The translations under genes and the position numbers were made by a program. Shown in pieces: positions 22,940 to 36,700 of a stretch of DNA of 64,000 nucleotides (positions within the stretch are counted from its first letter, which is position 1; every line of letters starts with the position of its first letter). Source of the DNA: Styela clava (Eukaryota > Chordata > Ascidiacea > Stolidobranchia > Styelidae). The notes beneath the pieces were generated by a model that was not told where the DNA came from, ran no database searches, and was given only the letters and a program-made list of their open reading frames with translations. The stretch lies in assembly GCF_964204865.1 (NCBI RefSeq), contig NC_135258.1:6191001-6255000 (forward strand). The letters are read 5' to 3'.

Positions 22940-25900
22940 GAAACAACTTTCACTGAGTAGATGCAAACCCTATTTTACGCAGACCAGCGTGAAGAACGGT
23001 AATTTAAAAAAATTGTCAACACAGTGAACGTCTGAAGAACCCCCCTAAAATTTTCAGATTACATACTTCAGGGGAGGATTATGGGGCGAACCACTGGTCT
23101 GGGATGAATAGAATACCTTTTCATGCAAAACAGCTTTTCTGTCGATAAATGTTTGTTTGTGAGAGGTATACTCGAGCCATTCATGACTCAGTGCAAATGT
23201 GAATTTCTTTAACATACATGCGTAAATACCAGAAATAGAATCCTTCAGCAGATTATTTGTCCCTTCAATTTGAGCTAAGCAATGAATTTAGAGTCGGCAA
23301 TAGAGATAGATATATGACTGCTAATGCATTTTGGACGGCCTACTTGCAGAAGGCATATGGGTTTTTTATATAGAGTAGACAGATGCCGCCCGCTCCATAC
23401 GTACACTGCCGATAAAGCGCAGTATAAAACTAGGTCTTTCACAAGGCTTTAGTCGCGTATGGTTTCATAAATTTCAACGATGCATTTGTATCAAACCCAC
23501 GTACGACTGATTACGAGCTTGCTGTGTCCTGTGTAAATAGCTTTACATGGTCTACTGGCCACAACCGCAAAGTATGCTACAGTCGAGTGTGCATGTGTAT
23601 GTGTACTCTTCAATTTCACTTCTCCATTTCAGATCAACATGTTAACAAAGAGCAGTAAAATCTGGTTTACTTACCATAATTCTATACGAATAAATACAGA
23701 CTATTACTGAAATGCGGTTCCAGCTATAATGTATCTGAATACAAGTGAATTTCCCTTTACTGTAGCGAAGGGCAAAATCATTGAAATTAAAATATTACCG
23801 ATGATTTTATCTAAACGCTAGATTGCGCCGTACTTAACTCATCCCAATCTGATAGCTTAATTCGTAACATGTGTCGAGCTCAAACGGGTTTGGGAAGATG
23901 TTATATTTCGTAATGATACTGTTGTATTTCTAAATATTTAATGAAAACCACTGTAGCGTGCTAGGTAAACGAGGGCTCCTTGGTCTACACCCTATACACT
24001 AATAATCCGCAACCTTGCAAGATGAACAAAAACACATTTCTAAATAAGTAGAATACAAACTTCCGTTTCTTAGCAACCGGGCTTATTACTGAAATGAAAT
24101 CATTTTGTCGTGACTTCAACCGTGAACTCTTAGTAACTGGTATAAACGCTCTTGTTTCTATTCTTGTCACCCACACGAGGTACTGCATGACAACGACGCG
24201 ATACATCTGGGGGGTTTTATGGACGATAATAGCCCGTGTATAGTGATCCCAATAAAATTCAAGGACACGAAGAAATAACAATACCTCGATAAACTTGTAA
24301 TGGGAATCTCTGATTTTACTCGGTACATAGGTTTGATTATAAAGTGTCTAAATCGCCAGTGTTGAACTGGTCAATTGTCAAAATTAGAGTACGCAATACA
24401 TACAAAACAATGCGTAGCCATACTCAGACAAAATATTCGAAATTATGCAACAGATATTTCTCTAATTGCAAACATCATGACAAGCTAGGTTAGCTGACCT
24501 AAAGCTGAACTGCTTGAACGTTATATTTCTATGCTAAGTTAAAAACAATTACATAGTCTTTTGTTCCGGATGATTGTTGGCAGATATACATATTTGGCGC
24601 ATTTATAATTCTCCGAGACACTAAGTTTCATTTTATTGATTTATACCGACGGTGTTTCTTCACAGCTGATACTCAGTACGATTCATTTCCTGGGTGCTGT
24701 TTACTTGCTTATATTAGGATAGACTGACTATTAGTTAGGCTTACCATACGTCCCGATTTTTGTCAAGCTCTTTCGAATGCAGAGGAGAAACGTAGATACA
24801 ATATAAATCTAAATTCATACAAAAGACGTCGTGAAAATCACCAGACATGTCATGACAAAATACTGCGTGGTGTATTTTTGAGACGACGTCGTCTGATTTT
24901 CCCAATTTTTGTTTGATCTTTTTGATAATAGTGTGAATGAAGGCGAAAGGAGGAGGGCAAAGCTCAAGTATTCAGTCATTGCAGTGTAATATTATGGATT
25001 TTTGTAATATGTTACAAAGTAAGACGCGAATAATGAAAAAAAAAGTCAGCTGCGTGTAATGTCTTCATTTTGGGTCATGAACTTCAATTTTAGCGGTCAA
25101 CCTGGGTTCTGTAAAGCATACTAATTTTATGGTAATCCATCCCGTAGAAACCAGCTTTCATGATTTTACTGTGCCGTTGATAAAATCAGAATAATAAGTT
25201 TAAAACAAATTTTCACAGAGGGCAGGTGAAATGATAAAAATAAGGGACTTATTTTTGATCTTTTATATTCAAAAATGCAGTATTGAGTGTTTTTAACCTC
25301 AACAATTAGGCCGTTTTAGTTCAGAGGGTTATCAAAACATAGAATATAAACGGGAAAACAATAGAGAATGTAAATGGTGCAATTTTTTAGCAAGGTAGTT
25401 AGTTACAAAAGCCTGCAAGTTACACACCAACATTTGATTTATTGTGTATCTCAACCATAACTTGAATGTCGAAGAGAAATAAAATATCATTTCCAACAAC
25501 GAAACGAAACTTCAGGATGGTCTTCCGAGGTTTAGAATGACGTCACTAACAACAAAAGTGCGCGCCGATGGTTCTCATGCTGGTTTCCACATAAAAGAAT
25601 AAATTCATCGAAAATCACTTTAGTTATTGGTTTTATAATAGTCGCAACAAATGATCATTCATGGATTATAAACACAGTATTGTTACAAATAGTATTCTTT
25701 TGATGTTATACAAGTCTATTATTTCATGTGAGTTTGAAAAGAGTTTTGACAAAGCTAGAAGGGTATACGTTGACAAAACTTACTCTTAAGATGCAGTTTG
25801 ATTTTGAGAGCATTAGGGGGATTCGTTATATTTTATAGATTATGTTAACGGTGAATTAGAACAAAACAATTTTTCTTGAAAATTTATACTCGCCATTTTG

Positions 25901-27430
25901 GTTTTAGTTGTTGAGTGCTCTCTGAAAGTGATATTAGAAAGATCTTCAAAAATATAGATGCTTCGTTCGTTTGATATATCTAATTTTGTTCACACATTAT
26001 GTGAATGTGCTATGTGGATAAAGGATAGGTGAAATACCAGATATGAGTTAAACCAGTGTTAAAAATTAGAATTATAGCGTGCTTCGGGCAATCTGAAAAA
26101 GTAGCAACCAGAGGAACAATAGTGGAGAGAGGGAAGGCTAATCAGAGCGGCAGTCAAGAAAATGAAATTGTTTTGTAAATAAATTTTCCAACTTGGCAGA
26201 TATGCAGGCAATTACCATTATTTCGTTCGCACAATACAATCAGCATTGGCTTGATTAACATCGCTTTTAGACGTTTTCGATTCCCAAATAAAAACTTGAT
26301 TGATTTGGTCTTGAATTCTCAAATATGTAAGATTATCAGGTTATATATTTTGCTGATAATTAATGGTTCAGTATGTATAGTGTCTTTCATAATATTAAGC
26401 CAGCTTGTCGCTTCCACATGCTGATTATCTGAATCAAATCGTTGTCCATTTGCAAAATAGTGTATAAATTGTAGTAATTATAGAAAATTTCGTGAATATT
26501 CTTTGATATAACAACCTTAATTTTAAGAAAGACGAAGTTTAAAACCTCAATCAAGTTCATCTGCTAGTAAGTAGAACTAATGGGAAGGGAGAGTAGTCAA
26601 TGAAGTGGAGCGTGTTTAACAATGAACCATGTGTAAATTTATTCAAAAACATTCATTTGTATAAAAGTAGATAGATTTAATTGTTTTTGGATTAGATTAT
26701 ATAATATTTTAAAAATCAGAACTGAGTTTTTGATACTTTAAGTTTTCGTATTGTTGATCATTATTAAAGTACTGTATATAAGATGGTTTTATCTAATTAA
26801 ATTGTTTATTTTCATTTAATTTAAACGTAAATTTTAATGTCAAAGAATTCGCACGGGCAAAAATGCATACGAATAGGAATGTTTGTCAGAGGTTGACAGG
26901 ATAATCGACAAAACCAGAATTCGTTTCTTGTATTTTTACAACCAAACCTCAATTTTGATGGCTGATAAATGACGAAAAAAGGCGTAAAGAAATGTGACGT
27001 ATTGTTGTTAATTTTATGTTACCCATCTCACCCACCCTAACAATACAAAATCATTTCCACTAACACAATACGTGTTAACGAAATCTTTCAATTTATATAA
27101 ATGTTTTGTGACCTGTACATATCAGGAGAATGTGATATTACTTTACTAGTCGACGCAGTATACTGAGGTATTTTATAATGTATGAATCATAAATAGTTTG
27201 AAATTGATATATTTGTGTGATTTTGAGTTCGTTCGATTTATCCAAAAAAAAAAAATTTATATAGGTCCATTCGGCATACGAAGCATCGTTGGTATTTCAT
27301 TGTATAATTCACGACTTATTTTTTGTACAATTTGAGACTGTGGGGTTGGAGTCTAGGTCCGGAATTGTCTGATATTAGGGTGAAAACCAGAGTGGAAATT
27401 CTAAGCCATAAATTGAGATTTCAAAATTTG
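22940..27430. other. Gene-poor AT-rich intergenic region
   Basis: No ORF here has a recognisable motif, and I could not build an exon chain. Scattered words that resemble transposon ends occur (for example TTACCATACGTCCCGATTTT at about 24740). Regulatory sequence cannot be excluded, but nothing specific supports it. Confidence 0.35.
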
Positions 27431-27432
27431 GT

Positions 27433-27593
27433 ATTCAATTCAAGAGTCCTGCTGCACACTAACACAAATATATTTCTGTAACGTATCGTCTGAATCAGAC
27501 AAGCAGTTTACAACAATGACAAGAAAAGAGCCAGACGAAACTCTACAGAAATATATTTGTGTTAGTGTGCAGGAGGACCCTTGAATTGAATAT
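27433..27593. repeat. Fold-back element with about 47-bp inverted arms
   Basis: The left arm (27433-27480) and right arm (27544-27593) are near-perfect inverted copies. Both contain GCACACTAACACAAATATAT in complementary orientation, separated by about 62 bases that hold a further short inverted pair (CGTCTGAATC against GAGCCAGACG). It would form a long hairpin if transcribed. A fold-back MITE is most likely. Confidence 0.7.
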
Positions 27594-30500
27594 TATAGTA
27601 TTTTATTCCTGCTACAGCATCCTTGCATTCCCCCCTACGGATCTACTAGCGCAAAGGTATTGAGAAAGGATTGAAAGTTAGTCTCGCACAACCTCTACTG
27701 ATAGTTCTAAATTTGGGGTTGAAAATTTTGAAACAAAACGAAAAAATTAAACGATTTTATTATAAACATTTTGGTATTGCGGTGCCTGGATCGTTTTTTA
27801 TTTTTTTACTTTTGGCTAAGAATCAGATTTTGGAGTCAGATTTTCAGACACCCTTTTGTATACAGCATTAAAATATTATATAGAATGCTTTGTCATATGG
27901 GTTTCTAATTAAAAAGAATAAGTACTACAATGTACTAAAGCTCTAAAAGTATTTTAGAACAGGACACCCGGTTTTAGCAGTGGCGTAAGTCAGACTACGT
28001 TCGAGTCCCAGTAAAGCTCCGACTTGAGGTTGAATTGATGTAAGTCTGTTTCGTACTTTAGACAAATTTCTGGTTTGATTTGCATAGTCGCTTTGGCGAG
28101 AAAAGTAATCAAATATTAATCAAGTTATATTTTATGAGATTATGTAAAGTTATAAGTCTATGATAAATTTTCATTACAGTGAAATATGCAGAATAGTTAT
28201 TCGCACGCTTTAAACACGTATTCTACGTTAGATTAACGTTAAATAACAATTTCTCTCATCACGGTTCTGAAAGAGTTTCACGAATGTGGCTATTTTAACT
28301 TAGCGTTCCTTTAGGATACATTTTTGAACGTGCTCTGATGCTGTATGAAGCACATTTGCTACAAGACAAATTATAACAAGTCGAAATCGCGCGTGTGTAA
28401 ACGGATTCAAACCCTCTAGAGAATTTAGAAAAACCCTCTATAACTTTTTTTCAAGCACCGGCTTATTAATTATGTTTTTCATAGCAAAGGCTTAGCAGCA
28501 GTAATGGTGACGCAACAACAGAATATTAGGTGGCCACTCATTTGTTTCATTCATCAATATTTGCCACCGGGATATGTAAACAATAATTAGCTCTGTACTT
28601 TATGTATTTTCTATTTGTATGTTTTTTGTTATTTTTAACTTATTACAGTCTAAAATCTTTAATAGTTAATTTACCCAGACAACCCGTTTTCACAAGCCAT
28701 ATATTTAAAACAAAATTAGCAAAATATCCTGATTTTATCCGCCCAACTCGGTTGGCTGTGAACTCTCATTCGATTACAGTCAATGTAAATATAATCAATG
28801 TAAACAAAAAAATTGATGCCGAAAGTTTTCTGAGAATTTCAGTTATGTGGAACTTACAACTTATAGTGTCCGTAGCTTTTGTCATTTTAGTCGTCCCCTA
28901 GCTTCACTCAGGAACCATTCTCTCTCATTTTTGAGTAAGTTCTCTTGACCTGACTTAGAGAAAACTTCTTTAAAAAAACAAGAAACATTTTTGCAATTGG
29001 AAGTTATCGGAAAAGTTTTTGTCTGGAGTCAAATGTTGAAGAAACATAACTTTCATGGGCCCAAACATATCCCGAAAAATAAAGTCAGGCCAAGCCATTT
29101 TGTACACATAAGTAAAAGGGGAGTTAAACTTAAAACTTTGCATCACCAACATCATTTTAAATATTTTGACAGCAAGTATTGTGAAAGCAATTTTAACTCA
29201 GTACACATAATGAATATAAATTCATTTTTGCAAAGCGTAACGTGGCATAGTCGTTGCTTATATCGACCAAATCATATATCAAGCTTTGCTAAATCAAAAT
29301 CGCAACAACGCTTGGTTGGACATGAATAAATTTTAAACTTGTGGCTTTAAAAAATACTTTTAAATTGATCGCGAATTGGGCAAACCCAGTACGTCTTTCT
29401 TTCTGGTACATTACTTCACATTAAAAAGAATAATATTATTTAAATGTTTATAAAATAGAAGAAAACGCTTACTTTCTATATCACATAATACACACCGATA
29501 CTGTAGTATCGCAAGAATATTGGACAATCAATGCGAATGCAAAAAAGGAATTTCCTGTGGAGTGATTATATCAAACAATTCTCAATGTTTTTCTATATAG
29601 TTATATTATGATGAATTTTTGATTTGAATAATCGACACATTTGTCGACAATTTTGGTCCTTTTCGATATTTCGGGATAACAAAGGCATATGTATAGACAA
29701 ACAATATTATCTAAAATTTAAAAAAAATTAAAAGACATTTTATTTTAAGACAAAGAGACAAAATTTAATTTTGTATAATTTTACCAATTAAATCAAACAA
29801 TGCTCCAAAATCATTTGACTTAACACTGTGGCCGATGAAATTTATATTGCAAAGATCATTATGAGAACAGATGTGAGCGTGATGTATTTTCTATCAAAAT
29901 TCAAAATAGATTCGCCTATTCGAAATAGATTATCTTATACTTTGGAAAATTTCCTAACTAAATTTCAGATTAGTTTTTCTTTGGCTTCATTGCTCCGAAA
30001 TTCTCTTCTTCGGCGATCTACCAGGTATAAAGAAGCCGTCCTAAGACGGGGTTTTACCGCATGAACGCATGGATGATCTCAAAACCTTGCACTTGCTCAG
30101 TCCCGACGATAATACGTAATTGGGCGTAGCCTAAAGAGAGAGAGCCTAATGTACAGGAAGGGTCTCCTTTGAAAACTACTTCACGGAAACTAATACCGTG
30201 TGTAATTTGGGGTAAGGTCAGGTAAATTTAGGCCAAATATTACAAATAAAACTAAACTCAGGATTGCCTGTTGTAACCCATGTTGGGCATCCTCAAAAGT
30301 CAATATTAGTTTAAGGTGTTTACCTAATAACTTAATCAGAAGTAATTTTTTTGAGTTTATTTTTCATTTTTTGGACGAAGCTTCAATTTCGCAACGTAAC
30401 GTTATAAAGTGACTTATAATGCTGTAGGCTTTGTTCAACGCCCAAATGCTGGTCTGTGCAACTTATATGCTTATAACCTATATCGTGAAAATATTTAAAA

Positions 30501-30711
30501 CAATTTTCCATTGGATCCTCAACAATTGCTTGCTTTATGCTTTCTAATTAACCTTGTTTTATATTGTACATCGCTAAATCATAAGAATTTGTTATACTTT
30601 ACAAAAAGTTTTAAACTTAAATATGCAATTTTTGCGTTCTGCAGGGGGTATTAGAATTTTTTATAACTCAAGGAATATATTGAAAAATAGTTAGAAAAAC
30701 GGGAAACCAAA
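27594..30711. other. Intergenic region upstream of the FN3 receptor gene
   Basis: No convincing gene. One tRNA-like pair of promoter boxes lies at 27974-28012 (see the findings). The region just upstream of 30712 should hold the promoter and 5' UTR of the FN3 receptor. I cannot point to a TATA box or start site with confidence. Confidence 0.3.
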
Positions 30712-33700
30712 ATGTGGAAAATTGTTCTTTGTCTTTGCATTGTAGTACGGATATCGAAGGGACAAATTGAAGATTATACTGCAGTTGGTGAGTTTTCAGT
30801 CTTATGAAATGTGGAGTTTGCCATATGGTCTGAGCGATGTGATATTTCGAATCCCATTTTGATAAGCTTTTGATAGAAGGTATAACATAATGAATATGCA
30901 TGAAAAACATATTTTTATCCCTATACCGCATGGAATAGCGAGTTCTCTTTGGCTCCCTTTATGCGTAAACACTCATTTGGGGATATTTAACATACCAATC
31001 AAAGTTTTATTCAAATTGTTCCCGTAAAAAGCTGATGGAAATGTGAATATGTTTTTGTTCTATGCATGCATCATAACTTTATTTTTTCAAATTCGTAACT
31101 TACAGAATCAACGTTTATTTTTTTGTAAAGTTATACGTCGATAAAGGCGAAACAGTTCATTAACTCGAGCGTCGGAAAAAACGCTGAAATAAAGTGATAA
31201 AAACACGCTGTACATCCATTAATTGCTGTCATTGTCTGGTCTGTTTCTCTGGTTTCGCCAGGCCTCAAACTTAACTCTGCCATATCTAACTGAGCAGAAA
31301 CCCGACAAAAATACTGTGACCGAAACCGGTACAACTATAGCAAATAAATGGTAAATAAATGAGATGTCTCCGGATATTGCTAACTTGTTGGCTGTCTCAG
31401 ACTTGCAAGTCGCCCGTTCACCATTCAGAGACAACGCTTACGTGTATGAAGATACGTTAGAAAATTTCTATTTGCTTTTATTCATAGATTTTCTGCCTGT
31501 TTTTAGGAGTTAGAGATAGGAACAACTGAGTAGTTTCAATAATTTTATGATAATATTTTTCAGTTCCGAATGTACCAAATCCGGTGACACAAGGCGCTGT
31601 TACTCCAACCAGTATTGAAATATCATGGCCTGTTCAAACCCCAGCTGTTGGACAAACAACATATGAAGTCACATACACAGATGGCACCACGTATAAATCA
31701 GTAGATATAGCAACATCATCATTGACCCTTACTGGATTGACACCAAACACAGAATACACCTTAACGGTAATATTTTTCATATGAACCATCCGCGTAGGTA
31801 AACATAGGATAGAAAAACATTTTTTATTGTGCTTTACTGATAGTCAAATAATCCGCCGTAGGGTGATTCATGTGGCTGCTGGTCGTTTACGAGTTCCTCT
31901 ACCATCAATCCCACGCATGTGAAACAAATAACTGCCAAATTAATCCTATACTTGATATGAACTGATAATCGAACGAGAGACCGTGGTAACTTATATCAGG
32001 GGTATGCAAACTTCGGCCCGCGGGCCAAATGCGGCCCGCAAAGAAAAATTATGCGGCCCGCGGAGAAGTGCCAATTTTGAAGGATGTGCCCGCGAAAAAT
32101 GCTTTTAGTTTAATTAATCTGGAACGTACGAGCAATTCTAATTTCCTTGCGTCGCGAAGCCTACACCAGTACCCGAGTGCCACTGTCATATCAGTGAAAC
32201 TAGCTAGAAAGATTCTGTTGGATAATACACAATGTTATAAAAGCCTGTTTCTTCCTTACTGAATTCGTTTAATAAAGTCGGTGTGACAATAAATTCAAAT
32301 AGCAGTTTTTTTAGAAATTTGTGCGTTTCAACTCAACGTTTCTGCCATGACCCCGAACAATGCCGTAGGTCGTAAGATCAATACCAAACGGAAACAAATT
32401 TTGTACTTGCATATACGGTAGAAACTCTACGAAAGGCTCTGGATACAAAACATCCAACTCACGAGAATTCTTTTCGTAAAAATATTGCTTTGACTAACGT
32501 AAGATTTTCTACATCGAAAAGCCGAAACCGAAAAGCGCGTGTAGTGACATCTGTTTATTTTCGATTAATTTAATACTGTGCTTGAAGCACGGATATCCAA
32601 TTCGAATTCATTATTCGAATATCGCGAACTTCGATTATCATTTTTTCGTGTTTGTAAGAATACCGAATATGTCGCACATATTCTAGCGCCGTCGTCAATG
32701 TTTGGATTTAAAACATCCTACAATTATTTCATTTTTTGTTGTAATCGAAGGCAGTCGTATGCGGCGCGTAAATATTATCGTATATTTCAATTTTGTCGAG
32801 ATAGTGTGTGTGGCCTGGGTAATAAATCTAAAAGCAAATTGTCTTGTAATTAATTGTTTTCACCCTTTCGATAGTGACCGAACATAGAGGCAAATTTTTT
32901 TATTTAATGCAATTTAGATCGCATGAAATAGCTCTTAAATATTATTTAATATCTAACGCGACGTCGTTGATGACAATATCGTTCAGTTTAAGTTGACGGT
33001 ATTAATTAATAATCAAAAATAAAATCATAACTGCCGACATGGAATATTTAAATCGGCGCCAAAATAAAAGAAGATTCCGGTCCTTATTCTGTTTCATTGA
33101 CAGATGGGATATTTGGAATCAGGTTCACTCATTTGATAATGATGATGATCACGTATTTTTCTGAATCAACGAATGGTGTCGTAAGCAATATAAAAATTTA
33201 TGTTCGTGGTGCCTACACTGCCACACGCAAATCAACTATCTGCCACCCCCATTGGCCCGTTCGTTTCCCGTGGGTTCGTACAATTAGTCTCACTCAGTTA
33301 ACAGTCAAAACTAAATAAAATAAAAAATAAAACTGCAAAATAAAAAGAGTAAATTCTAACTCTGAATTTCATGTGCGTGTTCTTATTTTCGTGCATTACG
33401 TTCTTTCATAGATTTCAACTTTTAACGCCTCCTCCGACCGCCGTTCTCCCACCCTCCACGGTCTTTGCTTAGCCCAGTCAAATATTATATCCGTGTTTTG
33501 TGGGGCTTGGAACGAATTTATGCATTTTCTGGTAAACAGCGTCCGTACTTACGGAATTTTCTGTATATACGAAGTGGCTTGGAACAAATTAATTTCGTTC
33601 CAATTACGGAAACCCCTTCGAAAGTAGAAAATTCTTTAAGGTACACAGGGTAAGAAGAAAGAACAAAGAAATACCTAATAACAACCACAAATTTTTCCAG

Positions 33701-36700
33701 AGACTTTCGTAGGTAGTTTTTCTAGGTGCAGCCCGCGGCTTTACCCAGTTACTTGTATTTGGCCGCCTGTAAAAAAGGTTGCACACCACTGCCTTATATG
33801 AATAATCCGTTTTATTGGCTTTTCTCTGAGGTGAATATAAAAAAAATCATTGGTGTAATATATTATTCCTTTTTGAAGACCAGGATAATAATTCCGTAGA
33901 AACTCTTTTAAGCTGAAGTGTAAAATTCTAAAGAATCATCAAAACCTATTTAAATGACAAATAAATAGCTCAATCATTAGGCGGTTACTATTAAAATTTG
34001 CAGGTGGTGGCAACAACAAATGCCGGTAGTACTGCAGCAACTGATGCATTAGTTATCCGAACTGCAGAAGACAAACCAACCGCTGTTAGAAATTTGACAG
34101 CTGCTTTTGAAACTTCAAATTATACAGTAACAGTAGCATGGGAAATACCACAACCTACTAAAGGAGATATCACAAAATACAAGTGAGAAAACTGAAATAA
34201 TATATTTGAGCTTTCAATTGTACACAGATTTTTTGCAATGTTATGTGGAGCTTCCATCCATCATCACCTTGATTCTTGACATCAATCAGTATTTGACTTT
34301 GGTTTAGTTTTCATCGTATGATGATGATCTATGACATGTGTACTGCTCATCGCAATACCTAATAACATTTCTCACAAAGCTATGCAATCTTGGAATACGT
34401 TCATCTTCATTTTTATACTGCATTTTACATGCTTTTCCTTCAAAACAAGTCTTTGTCGTACAACCACTTCAAAATAAATAAATACTAATTTTGACAGGAT
34501 GACGAAATTCTTCGTTATTTTGACATTACCAATCTAATTTAAATACACTCTGAGTGAGATCACGGTCTGCAAACTTCGTATAATGAAACTTTCTATGTTA
34601 TTCAGTGTAAAATGGACTGCCAGATCTGAGTCTGGTGGTAGTGACACAACCGTGACGACATTTCCAATCACAGCAACACAGTCTCTTACTGATTATGTCA
34701 TCAGTGTGACGGCATTCACAAGCGCTGGTGAAGGTCCAGTAGACCAAGTCACAGTTACCACACCAAAATTAGGTAAGTCTTCAATATATTAGATAGTACA
34801 GTATCACAAGAAATTTCTTGTCTATCGTATGAAACCTTTTGTATGACCAAGTCACGAATTTATTTATTCATTGAATTTATTCATTTTCTACTCAGTTCCT
34901 GAAGTGCCTCAAGACGTCGCAATAAGTAGTATCACCAGTTCAACAGCAGTTGCAAAAATCACACCTCCGAACAATACTCATATTGCTGTCACCCAATATA
35001 TTATAACAGTGAGGTAACATATTATTTGTTTTTTATTGCAATCATTTATTGTCCTTAATTAAGAGATAAGGTAGAAACCTTATAATTTGAGGTATTATTC
35101 AAAATATCAACATTTAACATGTGATGTAATCGTTATTTTTACTTGAGGCAGAGAAAAAAAAATTCTATTTTACAAATTAAAAATATTCATTAGGCTGGTT
35201 GCATATTTCGACTTCAATTAGCAATAATTTAACAATAGAAACAGCGGTTAAGTTCCTAACTCAGAAATAACAACTCTGACTCGCTACTCAAAAATTTCTT
35301 CTCCAGCTTCGACCCAGGGTAATAAAATACGACTTCAAGTCTGAAACAATGAAAAACATTCCTAATTCCAAGGTCCCTGCTACCCACACAAAAAACTGTG
35401 TTATAGGGTCACACTTTGTTTGTATGACATTATATACATTAGGTTTATTTCTATATCAATTACTCCCGTTATATATATCACTATGTGCAACATATTCTAC
35501 ATCTCTTTTCAGTCAAGAAATCGATGACTGCAATTCATTTAATGACGCAAGTTGCAATGAGAACGACCAGCAAACATTTGCAGCTACAGCTGACAACAGA
35601 TACACATTAACTGGCCTCCAAGCCTACAGGTAAAGTTTTTTATTATGTACAATATTATTTTTTACGATATTTGTTGATAAAAAAAAAATCTGATATATTT
35701 CGTGTTGTAATATTCAGGAAAACATAAAATTGAAGTTGTTGATTTTGATGATTGATTTTTGAATGGCAAAAAGCACAGTGTGACAACAAACGATTGAGCT
35801 TTTTGAGATAATGCTTCTGCCAGTGTAGTCTTTTGTCTTATTTCTATTTTTAAACAAACCATAAATAACCTTCATGATTTCTTCTTCATTATTCATCATT
35901 CATTTTTTTAACATAGAAAATACGTCGTTTCTGTGGTCGCCGTATCTCTCGGTGGAAGAGGTGAATCATCCTCGAATTTGACGTTTAATACAGCCACTGG
36001 ACGTAAGTATCCTGAATAAAACAATTGACAAGCTGATCAATTTTTAAGTATATATATTCTCTAAATGTCTATTACAATAACATTTTATGTTTAATTAACA
36101 TATACTTTTTTACAGCTCCAAACCCTATCTTTAATGTATTGACTGTATCTCTACCTGGAAAAATTGTTGTGACCTTCAACGCCGGAACCCCGATTACTGG
36201 ACCCACAGCTTATGGAGTAGTCTTGACTGCGCCAGATGGAACCAGCATCACTTCGTCGGTTAGTACGCGCATATATATAATATTTAAATACGCAAATGAT
36301 TTAAATGATGTTGTGCGTTTTTTCGATTCAAATATTGTATACCAAACTAATGTTAGAAGTTCAAAGTCGGAACCTCAAACGAAAACTAAAAAGACATACA
36401 ACCATAGTGTTTTGGAAGTTAGACTTGATGTCGTGTTTTTTTTATTTGCTGTATACTTAGCGACGAATAGGAATGTTCACAAATAATGAGAAAAACAGAG
36501 TTGGATACTATCTGCAAAGTATTATTAAATAGAAATTTAAAAAATAAATTGATATATATGGCTTGAAGAAAACTGGCAAAATTGATGGCTCTTGGCCCCT
36601 TTCCGGCATAATTTAGTACTCATTGTTACAGACAAAGTTTCTTTGTTTTATTTGATATATATTTGACCTGGGGCTATCTCGAGATATATCGGTCATTGCA

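Noticed and set aside
28602-29329. Overlapping ORFs of about 100 codons upstream of the FN3 receptor
   Set aside because: No domain, no splice context and AT-driven composition; not supported as genes.
31131-31434. Minus-strand ORFs in intron 1 of the FN3 receptor
   Set aside because: Short, overlapping one another, no motif; probably chance.
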